Below, piece by piece: positions 53,729-62,333 of a stretch of 64,000 nucleotides of DNA; the stretch's first letter is position 1, and every line of letters starts with the position of its first letter. The notes under the pieces are model-generated. The model saw only the letters and a list, made by a program, of their open reading frames with translations. It was not told where the DNA came from and did no database searches. Source of the stretch: Bacteroidales bacterium (GTDB lineage Bacteria > Bacteroidota > Bacteroidia > Bacteroidales > UBA932); the NCBI GenBank assembly GCA_017546125.1, contig JAFYXO010000001.1, positions 1 through 64,000 of the forward strand, in the 5' to 3' direction. The position numbers were made by a program, and so were the translations under genes.

Positions 53729-56700
53729 ATGCAAAGTAAAGGCGTCATTAAATTAATGGCAATTCTAATCGGGTTGGCCTGTCTGTACCAATTATCGTTT
53801 ACAGCAGTGACCTACCTTCAGGAGAACAAGGCGGAGAAGTATGCAGAAAACGCAGTGCTTGCGGAGCAACAATCGCCTTCATTTTCAAAAGTATCCGAGC
53901 TTGACAAAGCTTTCTATTTGGACTCTTTGAGAAAAGAGAAGAACAGATACTACATCGACAGTATCTCTACAGAGAAAGTTTACCTCGGTTTCACTTTTAA
54001 AGAAGTTAAAGAGAAAGAGATTAACCTAGGTCTTGACTTGAAAGGCGGTATGAACGTTATGCTTCAAGTGGAGTTGAGTGATCTTGTAGTAGCATTGTCA
54101 GACAATAATACTTCAGCTCAATTTACAGAGGCTCTTGCTTTGGCTAAGAAAAACCAAAGAGACTCACGTTCAGATTTTATCACCCTTTTCGCAGAAGCAT
54201 GGGACATCGTAGCTCCAGGTGAGAGACTTTCTACCATTTTCGCTACTTACGAAATGCGTGAGAAAATCAAACCAGAGAGCACCAACGAAGAGGTTATCAC
54301 CGTTATCCGTGAGGAGGCAGAGAGTGCAATTGCTAACTCTTTCAACGTTCTAAGAAACCGTATCGACCGTTTCGGCGTTGCTTCTCCAAACATTCAGAAA
54401 CTTGGTAACAGTGGTCGTATCCTTGTAGAGCTTCCAGGTGTTAAAGAGCCTGAGCGTGTAAGAAAACTTCTTCAAGGTACCGCTTCTCTTGAGTTCTGGA
54501 CAACCTATGAGGCTTCAGAAGTGTTCGGTTATATGCAAGAGGCTAACAACCTTCTTAGAGAATATCTAAACAACGATGTTGTTGAGGTTAAAGAAGAGGC
54601 TGCTCCTGCTTCAGATGACCTTCTTGCTCAAGCTACCCAAGAGGATAGCCTTTCAATTGATGAGGCAAACTATGCTAAGAACAATCCTTTGTTCTATGCT
54701 CTTCAACCAAGCATCTACAATGGTCAAGTAATGCCTGGCCCAATGGTCGGTGTTGCTCACTACAAAGATACAGCAGCTATCAACAAATGGCTAAGCCTTC
54801 CTCAAATCAAATCTCTATTCCCAAGAGATCTTAAACTAATGTGGACTGTTAAGCCATCTGCACAATTCGAAAACGATTCATACTTCGAGCTTATCGCTAT
54901 CAAAGCTAACACCCGTGACGGTAAAGCCCCTCTTGATGGTGGCGCAGTAGCTGACGCAAGAATGTCATACGCTAACACAGGTGGTACTCCAGAAGTAGAT
55001 ATGTCTATGAACGCTGAGGGTGCAAGAATTTGGGCTCGTTTGACTGCTGACAACATTGGCAAATGTATCGCTATCGCACTTGATGGTACCATCTATTCAT
55101 ATCCAAGAGTTCAGACTGAGATCTCTGGTGGCCGTTCACAAATCACCGGTAACTTCACTATCGAAGAGGCTGAAGACTTGGCAAACGTATTGAAATCAGG
55201 TAAACTTCCTGCTCCTGCATCTATCGTTCAAGAGCAAGTGGTAGGTCCATCACTTGGTAGCGAGTCTATCAAAGCTGGTATCCTTTCTATCTTGGTAGCA
55301 TTCGTACTTGTATTGGTTTACATCGCAGTATTCTATAATGGTGCAGGTCTTGTAGCAAACGTAGCATTGCTTTGCAACGTAGTGTTCCTACTTGGTACTT
55401 TGGCTTCATTCGGTGCAGTTCTTACCCTTCCTGGTATGGCTGGTATCGTGTTGACCATGGGTATGGCTGTCGATGCTAACGTTATTATCTACGAGCGTAT
55501 CAAAGAGGAGCTTCGTGCAGGTAAAGCACTTCGTCTTGCAGTTGCTGACGGTTACAAAAACGCTTACTCAGCAATTATTGACGGTAACTTGACCACTATC
55601 ATTACCGGTATCGTTCTTATGGCATTCGGTTCTGGTCCAGTTCAAGGTTTCGCCACTACTCTTGTTATAGGTATCATCACTTCATTGCTTACCTCTATCT
55701 TCATCACTCGTCTTATCATCGAGAAGAGACTTGACGAAAACAAGAACATCACATTTGATAACAAAGCTACCCGTGACTTCCTACAACATACCAAAGTTAA
55801 CTTCTTGGGTCTACGCAAATGGTCTTACATCTTCTCTATCGTATGTGTAGTTATCTGCCTTGGTTCTATCTTCATCAAAGGTTTCTCTTATGGTGTTGAC
55901 TTCACAGGTGGTAGAACATATGTAGTAAGATTCGATGCTCCAGTGTCAGCTGAAGATGTTAGAGAGGCTACAACTGCTGAATTTGGTGAGTCTGTTGAGG
56001 TTAAACAGTTCGGTGGTGAGAGCCAAATGAAGATCACTACCAAATATATGATCGAAGATAACTCATCAGAGACTGATGTATTGGTAGATACCAAACTTTA
56101 CAACGCATTGAAGGGTTACTTTGCTACCCCTCTATCATTCGAAGATTTCACATCTACAGTTGAGAACCCTAACGGTATCATCAGCTCTGATAAAGTTGGT
56201 CCTACTATCGCTAACGATATCAAGAGAAATGCTGTTATCGCAGTAGTTCTTGCTCTTATCGCTATCTTCGTATATATCGCTGCACGATTCAGAAACTGGA
56301 CTTACGGTCTTGGTGGTGTTGTAGCTTTGGCCCACGATGCTATCATCGCTATCGGTTTCTTCTCATTGTTCACAGGTGTTCTTCCTTTCACTTTGGACGT
56401 TGACCAGACATTTATCGCAGCTATCCTTACTATCATCGGTTACTCTATCAACGATAACGTGGTTATCTTCGACCGTATCCGTGAGAACAACATGCTATAT
56501 CCTAAACGTGACCTTGCTCAGAACGTGAATGAGGCTCTTAACAGCACACTTTCAAGAACCATCAACACTTCACTTTCTACATTGGTTACCCTTATCGCTA
56601 TCGCATTGTTCGGTGGTGAAGTGATCAGAGGTTTTGCTGTGGCACTTATCGTAGGTATCATCTTCGGTACTTATTCTTCAGTGTTCATCGGTACCCCTCT

Positions 56701-56752
56701 AATGTATGACTTGATACAAAGAAAAGCTAAAAAAGCTGCTTTGAAGAAATAG
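53729..56752 (+). CDS. secDF: Protein-export membrane protein SecDF (fused)
   Basis: 1007 residues joining SecD and SecF in one chain, as usual in Bacteroidota. SecD half: first membrane helix (about 8-28), LGLDLKGGMNVMLQVEL, a large P1 periplasmic domain with FGVASPNIQKLG and SGGRSQITGNF, then helices with GMAVDANVIIYERIKEEL. SecF half from about residue 705: SYGVDFTGGRTYVVRF and GYSINDNVVIFDRIREN. It uses proton-motive force to complete export through SecYEG. The insertion between P1 sub-parts contains a low-complexity acidic stretch (EEAAPASDDLLAQATQED). Codon use is strongly biased, as in frdAB. Confidence 0.96.
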   Translation: MQSKGVIKLMAILIGLACLYQLSFTAVTYLQENKAEKYAENAVLAEQQSPSFSKVSELDKAFYLDSLRKEKNRYYIDSISTEKVYLGFTFKEVKEKEINLGLDLKGGMNVMLQVELSDLVVALSDNNTSAQFTEALALAKKNQRDSRSDFITLFAEAWDIVAPGERLSTIFATYEMREKIKPESTNEEVITVIREEAESAIANSFNVLRNRIDRFGVASPNIQKLGNSGRILVELPGVKEPERVRKLLQGTASLEFWTTYEASEVFGYMQEANNLLREYLNNDVVEVKEEAAPASDDLLAQATQEDSLSIDEANYAKNNPLFYALQPSIYNGQVMPGPMVGVAHYKDTAAINKWLSLPQIKSLFPRDLKLMWTVKPSAQFENDSYFELIAIKANTRDGKAPLDGGAVADARMSYANTGGTPEVDMSMNAEGARIWARLTADNIGKCIAIALDGTIYSYPRVQTEISGGRSQITGNFTIEEAEDLANVLKSGKLPAPASIVQEQVVGPSLGSESIKAGILSILVAFVLVLVYIAVFYNGAGLVANVALLCNVVFLLGTLASFGAVLTLPGMAGIVLTMGMAVDANVIIYERIKEELRAGKALRLAVADGYKNAYSAIIDGNLTTIITGIVLMAFGSGPVQGFATTLVIGIITSLLTSIFITRLIIEKRLDENKNITFDNKATRDFLQHTKVNFLGLRKWSYIFSIVCVVICLGSIFIKGFSYGVDFTGGRTYVVRFDAPVSAEDVREATTAEFGESVEVKQFGGESQMKITTKYMIEDNSSETDVLVDTKLYNALKGYFATPLSFEDFTSTVENPNGIISSDKVGPTIANDIKRNAVIAVVLALIAIFVYIAARFRNWTYGLGGVVALAHDAIIAIGFFSLFTGVLPFTLDVDQTFIAAILTIIGYSINDNVVIFDRIRENNMLYPKRDLAQNVNEALNSTLSRTINTSLSTLVTLIAIALFGGEVIRGFAVALIVGIIFGTYSSVFIGTPLMYDLIQRKAKKAALKK

Positions 56753-56776
56753 TCTGACAAAGACACATAATAAGCT

Positions 56777-56810
56777 AAAAGGCTGTCACATCGATGTGGC
56801 AGCCTTTTTT
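56777..56810 (+). terminator. Terminator after secDF
   Basis: AAAAGGCTG pairs with CAGCCTTTTTT, with an inner CACAT/ATGTG stem and one mismatch; T-run at the end. It lies 24 nt past the stop. Confidence 0.85.
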
Positions 56811-57377
56811 GTGTGGTGACGTCAAAGGCGGAGTATACCATGTCCGCTGGTGCGGGGAGCTCGACCCAGAGGGCTCTCCTCCCGCTCGACTGTTGCCTGG
56901 TTGTGGGGCTTTCCGGGGGGCTTTTCATGCCTGAGTGTTCAGGTGGTCTCTATTCAGTTGTTTCCTGCAATTCACCTTTCCGTGGAGGGGCCTGGTGTGA
57001 TGTTCTGAGTAGGGTTGGTGGAAAGGTTAGGCAGAATCGGTGGGACCTTTCCGCTGATGTACCCCAGATGGTGCTGTTAGTGGGGTCTCTGGAAAGGTGT
57101 TTTGCACGAAGGGCCTGTCGGGAGAGAGATGTTAGGTAGGAGAGAGATATTTAGGTGGGCGGGCGTGGCAGTCAGGTCTGAACAGGCGCATGACTGTGTT
57201 CTGGCAGATTCCGTGCTCGATTTTGGTAAAAAATGAACGCGGGAGGTGAAAAAATCGGGTGCCGCGCACAGTTTTGGTAAAAAATGAACGCGGGAAGTCT
57301 TGTCGGGCCTGGTAGTTCGTTGGGGGAATCTAGCTGAGGTGTGTCAGCGGGAGTGTAGCTTGGGGTGTGAAAATAAT
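56811..57377. other. GC-rich gap of about 570 bp with nested inverted repeats and a direct repeat; no convincing gene
   Basis: By eye this is the most G/C-rich, G-skewed stretch in the window. It holds CACCTTTCC (56973-56981), GGAAAGGT (57020-57027), ACCTTTCC (57045-57052) and GGAAAGGTG (57091-57099), which can pair in two exclusive ways. It also holds a 24-bp direct repeat (57221-57244, 57272-57295) with core TTTTGGTAAAAAATGAACGC. The open frame 56813-57139 has no start signal, no recognised domain and odd composition, and I do not accept it as a gene. The stretch may encode a structured RNA or be foreign or decayed DNA. Confidence 0.4.
57221..57295. repeat. Direct repeat, two copies 51 bp apart
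   Basis: TTTTGGTAAAAAATGAACGC plus GGGA is identical at 57221-57244 and 57272-57295. Each is flanked by short arms (CCGTG or CCGCG before, CGCGG at the end) that could pair, giving a weak hairpin. Outside the identical core the copies differ at a few positions. Confidence 0.7.
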
Positions 57378-57414
57378 ATAGCTGCTACGGGGTTGGTGGG
57401 GTCGTAGCAGCTAT
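57378..57414 (-). terminator. Terminator downstream of the DUF2723 gene
   Basis: Perfect 12-bp stem ATAGCTGCTACG (57378-57389) and CGTAGCAGCTAT (57403-57414), followed on the minus strand by ATTATTTT. It lies 82 nt past the stop of the DUF2723 gene. Confidence 0.75.
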
Positions 57415-57495
57415 TTATGTTTGTGCCTGCTGGCTGTGTTCCCGTTCTGGGGGAGCCAGTCCTGGCTGTGTGTCAGTTTGTAGCCTGGCGGGTGG

Positions 57496-60400
57496 TTAGT
57501 CGGCGAGGAGGGCGGTGATCACTTCGTTGAACTGGAGTTCAAGTGAGTCAGCTTCCTCTTTGGCGCCACAGCCAGACAGGATTTCAAGCATATATCCGTA
57601 CAGTGAGTAGCTGTTTTCAAGGTCTGATTTGGACAGGATGCCATGACCGTAAGGTTTGACAAACAACTCGACAGCCTCGATGGTCTCTTTGGCGAATTCC
57701 TGAGCCAGTTTGACAGCTTTCTCTTTCTCATCACATCTCAAATATATCTCAATGGCCTGAAGAACCATGTATTCATTGATAGAGTATAGTATAGAGGTGT
57801 TGAGAGGGAAGTTCTCTGGGACCATGACTTGCTGCATTCTGTCAAGGACCTGAACAGCTTTCTCTTTGTAGCCATCTTTGAACAGACCGGTAGCTGTCTG
57901 GACAAAAATTGCTCTGATATTCATCACGCCGTTGAATGTGGCGAGGTTCTGATAGTCTATGTTGATGGTGGTGTCAGAGAGGTTATCCCACTCGTAGACC
58001 TTCATTACTTTGTCAAACATCTTTAAAGCATCAATTTGGCCGATTTCAGCGGTCGAAGTCACGCTCTTGATAGGAACCAGCTTGTATGCAAAACCTTCAA
58101 ACTGGAGGTAATTACGTATCCCTATGTCGAGGTCTCCACCTTGTGATACGAAATAGATAGGTCTGTCCCAATTGTAGTTTGACAACATATCCAAAATCAT
58201 CAGTTCGGTCTTGGAGATAGAACTTCTGCCGGCAGGGATGTCAAGATACAATGTATCCACTATCTTGTCATAATCCTCTTCAGCCACGATGCCGAATTTC
58301 TTCACATTCTCCTTATTTACAGGGAGTCTCAGTTTGTGTTGTGCGATGAAAGACTCTGCAGTACCGTATCTGTTGATCTTCACACGTGGATCCTTGAACA
58401 GGGTGATGGCCTCTTTAAGTGTAATAGGCCTGTTGACTCTGTCGACAACATCAGGGAATTCGTTCTTGCCATACAGATACTCTTCTCTGTCAAGGGAGAA
58501 AATGATAGGCTCTGAGTCGTAGATCTTTCTCCTCATCTGGTCGATATACCAGTCAGTACCAAGTAGTGAGGTGTTCATGATTCTGGTATCAAGTCTGACA
58601 CCTTCCACCTCCTGTATATACCATAAAGGGAATGTGTCATTGTCACCGTGGGTAACGATGATGGCATTCTGATCCAGAGACATAAGGTAGTTGTATGCAA
58701 GATTTTGAGCAGTATATCTGCCACTTCTGTCGTGGTCATCCCAGTTTTGGCTTGCCATCTGTACAGGGACGATCAGTGCAAGTACAGAAACTACGGCAGG
58801 GATAGCCCATTGGGGCACCTTATCTCCTTTGATATATTTCTCCAGCCATTGGTGGATGGCCATTACAGCAAATCCGATCCACACGCAGAACATATAGAAA
58901 GAGCCGGCATAAGCATAGTCCCTCTCCCTGACCTGAAGTGGTGGCTGGTTAAGATATACCACGATACCGATACCTGTAAGCAAGAAAAGTAGCATGGTTA
59001 CCCACCAGTTCTGCTGGTCTTTTTTGAGCTGGAAGAACAGTCCGATAAGACCCAGGATCAACGGAAGGAAGTAGTAGTGGTTCTTAGATCTGCTGTTCAC
59101 AATATAATCCGGACCAACAGACTGGTCACCCAGGCGGGCTTTATCGATAAAGCCGATACCTGACTCCCAGTTGCCCTTAAGCGGCTCTCCCGGTGTAGGG
59201 CTGTGGAGGTCATTCTGACGACCCACAAAGTTCCAGAAGAAGTATCTGAAGTACATCCAGTTTATCTGATAATCAATGAAGAATGAGATATTCTCCTTGA
59301 ATGTAGGCATTTTATGCTGTCCTCCCTGAGGCACCTTACCGTCACCTGTATAGTGTTTGTAGAACTCTATATGTTCAGGAGACTTGCTCCACATACGTGG
59401 GAAGAACATCTTCGATTCGGCAGGATATTTCACATCCAGAGGGCCGTCGGTCTTGAAATATTTACCGTTCAGCGGAGTATAATATTTTGGTACGCTGTAG
59501 TTTGTAGGTACAGATGCGAAGGTCTCTCCATATACAAGAGGGTTGCTTCCGTACTGTTCACGGCCCAAATACCTTACAAGGGTGAATGGATTGTCAGGCT
59601 GGTACTCATTGGTAGGTGTATTGGCTGAAGAGCGGATGATCACCACAGCAAATGAAGAGTAACCGATAACGATCATTGTAAAGCATAGGGTGATCGTATT
59701 GAGCAATACTTTCCCTTTCCTGTGAGAGAAATAGATGAGCCAGAAACATGCAGCCAGCAGAATCACCATAAACACCACTGCGCCGCTGTTGTAAGGGAGC
59801 CCGAAGCCATTTACAAAGAGAAGATCCACCTGTGCTGCGATTTTTGGAAGGTATGGGATAATTCCCCATAGGATCACGCCAAGCACCACAGCTGAGAGGC
59901 AAAGTACTCCGAAAGCCTTGCCCCAGGTGAATGAGGTGGATTTCTTATAGTAATATATAAAGGCAATGGCAGGGATTGCCAATAGGTTCAGCAAGTGCAC
60001 TCCGATCGACAGACCGAGCAAAAATGCGATGAGGACAATCCATCTGTTGGCGTATGGCTCATCGGCCTCATCCTCCCATTTGAGCATAGCCCAGAACACG
60101 ACTGCGGTCAACAGGGATGACATCGCATATACCTCACCCTCCACAGCTGAGAACCAGAAGGTGTCGGACCAGCAGTATGCCAATGCGCCGACAGCGGCTG
60201 AGCCCCAAAGGGCAATGGCATTGGAAACAGAGAGGTAATCTCTGCCGTTCTTCTCGAGAAGGCGTCTTCCCAGGTGCATTATGGTCAAATATAGGAACAA
60301 TATGGTAAGTGACGAGCACAATGCATTCATCAGGTTCACTGCAAGAGCCGCATTCTCAGGGGATGCAAACATAGTAAAAAAGCGGGCAACAAGCTGGAAT

Positions 60401-60573
60401 ACAGGGTTTCCAGGAGGGTGTCCCACTTCAAGTTTATATGATGATGCAATAAACTCACCGCAATCCCAGAAGCTGGTAGTGGGCTCGATGGTCAGCACAT
60501 AGGTAACTGTAGCCACCAAGAAAACGATAAGTCCGAATACACGACTTAATAGATTGAATTGTTTTTTCTCCAT
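57496..60573 (-). CDS. DUF2723 multi-pass membrane protein (glycosyltransferase-like)
   Basis: 1025 residues. The DUF2723 domain is at the N-terminus: TYVLTIEPTTSFWDCGEFIASSYKLEVGHPPGNPVFQLV with the D-C-G-E core, seen in GT-C-type transferases that use lipid-linked sugars. About a dozen membrane helices cover residues 10-560. A soluble C-terminal half (about 600-1025) contains HGDNDTFPLWYIQEVEGVRLDTRIMN and TPR-like helices near the end. It may mannosylate or otherwise glycosylate exported proteins, an inference from the protein O-mannosyltransferase-like fold. It has its own promoter and terminator. Confidence 0.85.
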   Translation of the reverse strand: MEKKQFNLLSRVFGLIVFLVATVTYVLTIEPTTSFWDCGEFIASSYKLEVGHPPGNPVFQLVARFFTMFASPENAALAVNLMNALCSSLTILFLYLTIMHLGRRLLEKNGRDYLSVSNAIALWGSAAVGALAYCWSDTFWFSAVEGEVYAMSSLLTAVVFWAMLKWEDEADEPYANRWIVLIAFLLGLSIGVHLLNLLAIPAIAFIYYYKKSTSFTWGKAFGVLCLSAVVLGVILWGIIPYLPKIAAQVDLLFVNGFGLPYNSGAVVFMVILLAACFWLIYFSHRKGKVLLNTITLCFTMIVIGYSSFAVVIIRSSANTPTNEYQPDNPFTLVRYLGREQYGSNPLVYGETFASVPTNYSVPKYYTPLNGKYFKTDGPLDVKYPAESKMFFPRMWSKSPEHIEFYKHYTGDGKVPQGGQHKMPTFKENISFFIDYQINWMYFRYFFWNFVGRQNDLHSPTPGEPLKGNWESGIGFIDKARLGDQSVGPDYIVNSRSKNHYYFLPLILGLIGLFFQLKKDQQNWWVTMLLFLLTGIGIVVYLNQPPLQVRERDYAYAGSFYMFCVWIGFAVMAIHQWLEKYIKGDKVPQWAIPAVVSVLALIVPVQMASQNWDDHDRSGRYTAQNLAYNYLMSLDQNAIIVTHGDNDTFPLWYIQEVEGVRLDTRIMNTSLLGTDWYIDQMRRKIYDSEPIIFSLDREEYLYGKNEFPDVVDRVNRPITLKEAITLFKDPRVKINRYGTAESFIAQHKLRLPVNKENVKKFGIVAEEDYDKIVDTLYLDIPAGRSSISKTELMILDMLSNYNWDRPIYFVSQGGDLDIGIRNYLQFEGFAYKLVPIKSVTSTAEIGQIDALKMFDKVMKVYEWDNLSDTTINIDYQNLATFNGVMNIRAIFVQTATGLFKDGYKEKAVQVLDRMQQVMVPENFPLNTSILYSINEYMVLQAIEIYLRCDEKEKAVKLAQEFAKETIEAVELFVKPYGHGILSKSDLENSYSLYGYMLEILSGCGAKEEADSLELQFNEVITALLAD

Positions 60574-60599
60574 GTTTTAGATCTTTTCGGAATAAACAG

Positions 60600-60607
60600 C
60601 AAATATA
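60600..60607 (-). promoter_or_regulatory. -7 promoter box for the DUF2723 gene
   Basis: Minus-strand TATATTTG, 26 nt before the ATG; full TAnnTTTG match. The divergent SUI1 box is 20 nt away. Confidence 0.45.
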
Positions 60608-60627
60608 CGAAATTGATTATTTATATC

Positions 60628-60635
60628 TAACTTTG
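60628..60635 (+). promoter_or_regulatory. -7 promoter box for the SUI1-like gene
   Basis: TAACTTTG, full consensus match, 14 nt before the ATG at 60650; no -33 TTTG at the standard distance. Confidence 0.5.
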
Positions 60636-60649
60636 CAAAAATTAATGAT

Positions 60650-60994
60650 ATGGCAGAACAAGATTGGAAAAGCAGGCTAGGTGTGGTATTTTCCACCAAT
60701 CCGGACTTTAAATATGATATCCCTGTGGAGGAAGAGCAGGAGACTCTTGCCCCCTCAGCGCAGAAACTTATAGTCTCGATAGACAGGAGAAACAGAGGAG
60801 GAAAACAGGTGACATTGGTGAAGGGATTCAGAGGGAAAGAGTCAGATTTGGAGACACTTGCGAAAAAATTGAAGACAAAATGCGGAGTGGGAGGGAGTGC
60901 AAAAGATGGAGAAATCGTCATTCAGGGTGATTTGAGGGATAAAGTGCTCAATCTCCTTTTAAATGACGGATATAATGCAAAAAGAGGGAACTAA
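60650..60994 (+). CDS. YciH/SUI1-like translation factor
   Basis: 114 residues. The SUI1 domain occupies about 35-110: VSIDRRNRGGKQVTLVKGF, LKTKCGVGGSAKDGEIVIQGD and KVLNLLLNDGYNAK, the same pattern as eIF1 and E. coli YciH. It is thought to discriminate against wrong initiation complexes on the 30S subunit. The N-terminal 30 residues are acidic and unlike the core. It stands alone upstream of hemD, which has its own promoter. Confidence 0.9.
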   Translation: MAEQDWKSRLGVVFSTNPDFKYDIPVEEEQETLAPSAQKLIVSIDRRNRGGKQVTLVKGFRGKESDLETLAKKLKTKCGVGGSAKDGEIVIQGDLRDKVLNLLLNDGYNAKRGN

Positions 60995-60999
60995 AAATT

Positions 61000-61033
61000 T
61001 TTGCATCAATTCTTTATTTTTGTTGTACATTTG
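61000..61033 (+). promoter_or_regulatory. Promoter for hemD-rnpA-yidD
   Basis: TTTG (61000-61003), 22 nt, TACATTTG (61026-61033). Both boxes match. It sets the hemD start at the ATG at 61061 and rules out the in-frame TTG at 61001. Confidence 0.65.
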
Positions 61034-61060
61034 CACCCCGAAAAAAAAGAAAGATTGTTG

Positions 61061-61801
61061 ATGAAAGTAAAAAACATTTTGATATCTCAGCCAGCTCCTA
61101 CGGCAAGTTCCCCTTACACAGATATTATTTCTAAATACGGTGTGAACATAGATTTTAACCAATTCTTTTATGTTCAGCCTGTTACAGCTCGTGAGTTCAG
61201 AGCCCAAAGGGTAGAAATCCTTGAGCACACAGCGATGGTCTTCTCTTCCAAATCCACTATTGATGCATTCTTCGCACTTTGTGAAGAGACCAGAGTGACC
61301 GTTCCTGAGACCATGAAATACTTCTGTACTACTGAGGCTATCGCCCTTTACTTGCAGAAGCACATTATCTATAGAAAAAGAAAGATCTTTTTCGGTAAAG
61401 GTACCATCGATTCGGTTATAGAGGCTATCGGCACAAAACATAAGAATGAGACATTCCTTATCGCCGCTACCGACTCTACCAAACCGGATGTTCTAAAAGC
61501 TTTCACCAAGGCAAAACTTAAATTCCAGAGTGCAGTCTTCTGCAAGACCATGTATAGCGAGATGAAGGAGTGGGATCTGCACAAATATCAAATTATGGTT
61601 TGCTATAGCCCGCTTGATGTGAAATCTTTGCAGGAGAACTATCCAGAATTCGATCAGAAGGATATCAAATTCCTGGCTTTTGGCCCTGCAACAGCCAAAG
61701 CGTTGAAAGATGCAGGTATCGAGGTGGAAATTACAGCACCTACACCTGAGGCTCCATCAGTGGCTCAAGCTCTCCTTCTATATTTGGAGAAAAACAAATA
61801 G
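61061..61801 (+). CDS. hemD: Uroporphyrinogen-III synthase
   Basis: 246 residues. The sequence is weakly conserved, as always in HemD, but ILISQPAPTASSPYTDIISKYGVNIDF at the start, VFSSKSTIDAFF, FCTTEAIALYLQKH, KTMYSEM, MVCYSPLDVKSLQENYPE and LAFGPATAKALKDAGIEVEITAPTPE at the end fit the two-domain fold. It closes and inverts ring D of the tetrapyrrole to make uroporphyrinogen III for heme or cobalamin-type cofactors. Other hem genes are not in the window. rnpA starts at the very next base. Confidence 0.85.
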   Translation: MKVKNILISQPAPTASSPYTDIISKYGVNIDFNQFFYVQPVTAREFRAQRVEILEHTAMVFSSKSTIDAFFALCEETRVTVPETMKYFCTTEAIALYLQKHIIYRKRKIFFGKGTIDSVIEAIGTKHKNETFLIAATDSTKPDVLKAFTKAKLKFQSAVFCKTMYSEMKEWDLHKYQIMVCYSPLDVKSLQENYPEFDQKDIKFLAFGPATAKALKDAGIEVEITAPTPEAPSVAQALLLYLEKNK

Positions 61802-62116
61802 ATGAAAACAGCCGAATTGATATATTCCCAAGGGAAATCACAATTCAGTTACCCATATAAAGTGTTGTATAGGGACACCGAAGTGGGGAAAGAGCATCTT
61901 ATAATATCGGTTCCCAAGAAGATATACAAGAGGGCTGTAAAGAGAAATCTTATCAGAAGAAGAATCAGAGAGGCATTCAGACTGAACTGTAAGAACCTCC
62001 CCAATATTCAGGGAAAGGATCTTCTTCTGGTATATGTCTCATCTCATATAATGGACTATGGAAAAATCACAGAAACCCTCATCTCAGCCATCTCCAAGGT
62101 GGGTATCGACTCTTAA
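61802..62116 (+). CDS. rnpA: Ribonuclease P protein component
   Basis: 104 residues. The basic RNR motif reads [19 protein letters not shown] (about 38-56); [19 protein letters not shown] near the end is also typical. It binds the RNase P RNA and helps cleave tRNA 5' leaders. The start codon follows the hemD stop without a gap. The usual upstream rpmH is absent. The last 59 nt overlap yidD. Confidence 0.92.
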   Translation: MKTAELIYSQGKSQFSYPYKVLYRDTEVGKEHLIISVPKKIYKRAVKRNLIRRRIREAFRLNCKNLPNIQGKDLLLVYVSSHIMDYGKITETLISAISKVGIDS

Positions 62117-62333
62117 AAAGGTCGCTGTGTCTCCATTTGTCCTGCTAATCAGATTTTATCAGATATTCATATCACCGCTGAAGCCGGCCTCATGCAGGTT
62201 TACACCCACATGCTCGGCCTATGCCATAGAGGCATTCAGAAAGCATGGCCCGTTCAAGGGTATGTATCTTACGGTAAAACGTCTTCTCAGATGCCACCCC
62301 TGGGGTGGAAGTGGCTACGATCCGGTCCCCTAA
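62058..62333 (+). CDS. yidD: Membrane protein insertion factor YidD
   Basis: 91 residues. The conserved part is [36 protein letters not shown] and then [12 protein letters not shown], the YidD signature with its paired cysteines. It helps YidC insert inner-membrane proteins. The only ATG in frame lies 59 nt inside rnpA, so the first 20 residues are unlike the family; a downstream GTG or TTG start is possible. It ends 4 nt inside the convergent acyltransferase gene. Confidence 0.9.
   Translation: MEKSQKPSSQPSPRWVSTLKKVAVSPFVLLIRFYQIFISPLKPASCRFTPTCSAYAIEAFRKHGPFKGMYLTVKRLLRCHPWGGSGYDPVP

Noticed and set aside
56813..57139. Open frame of 108 codons in the GC-rich gap
   Set aside because: No recognised domain, no promoter-start arrangement, and low-complexity composition; it is open mainly because the DNA is GC-rich.
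61001..61060. TTG start for hemD
   Set aside because: The segment contains the -33/-7 promoter, so it is upstream of the transcript.
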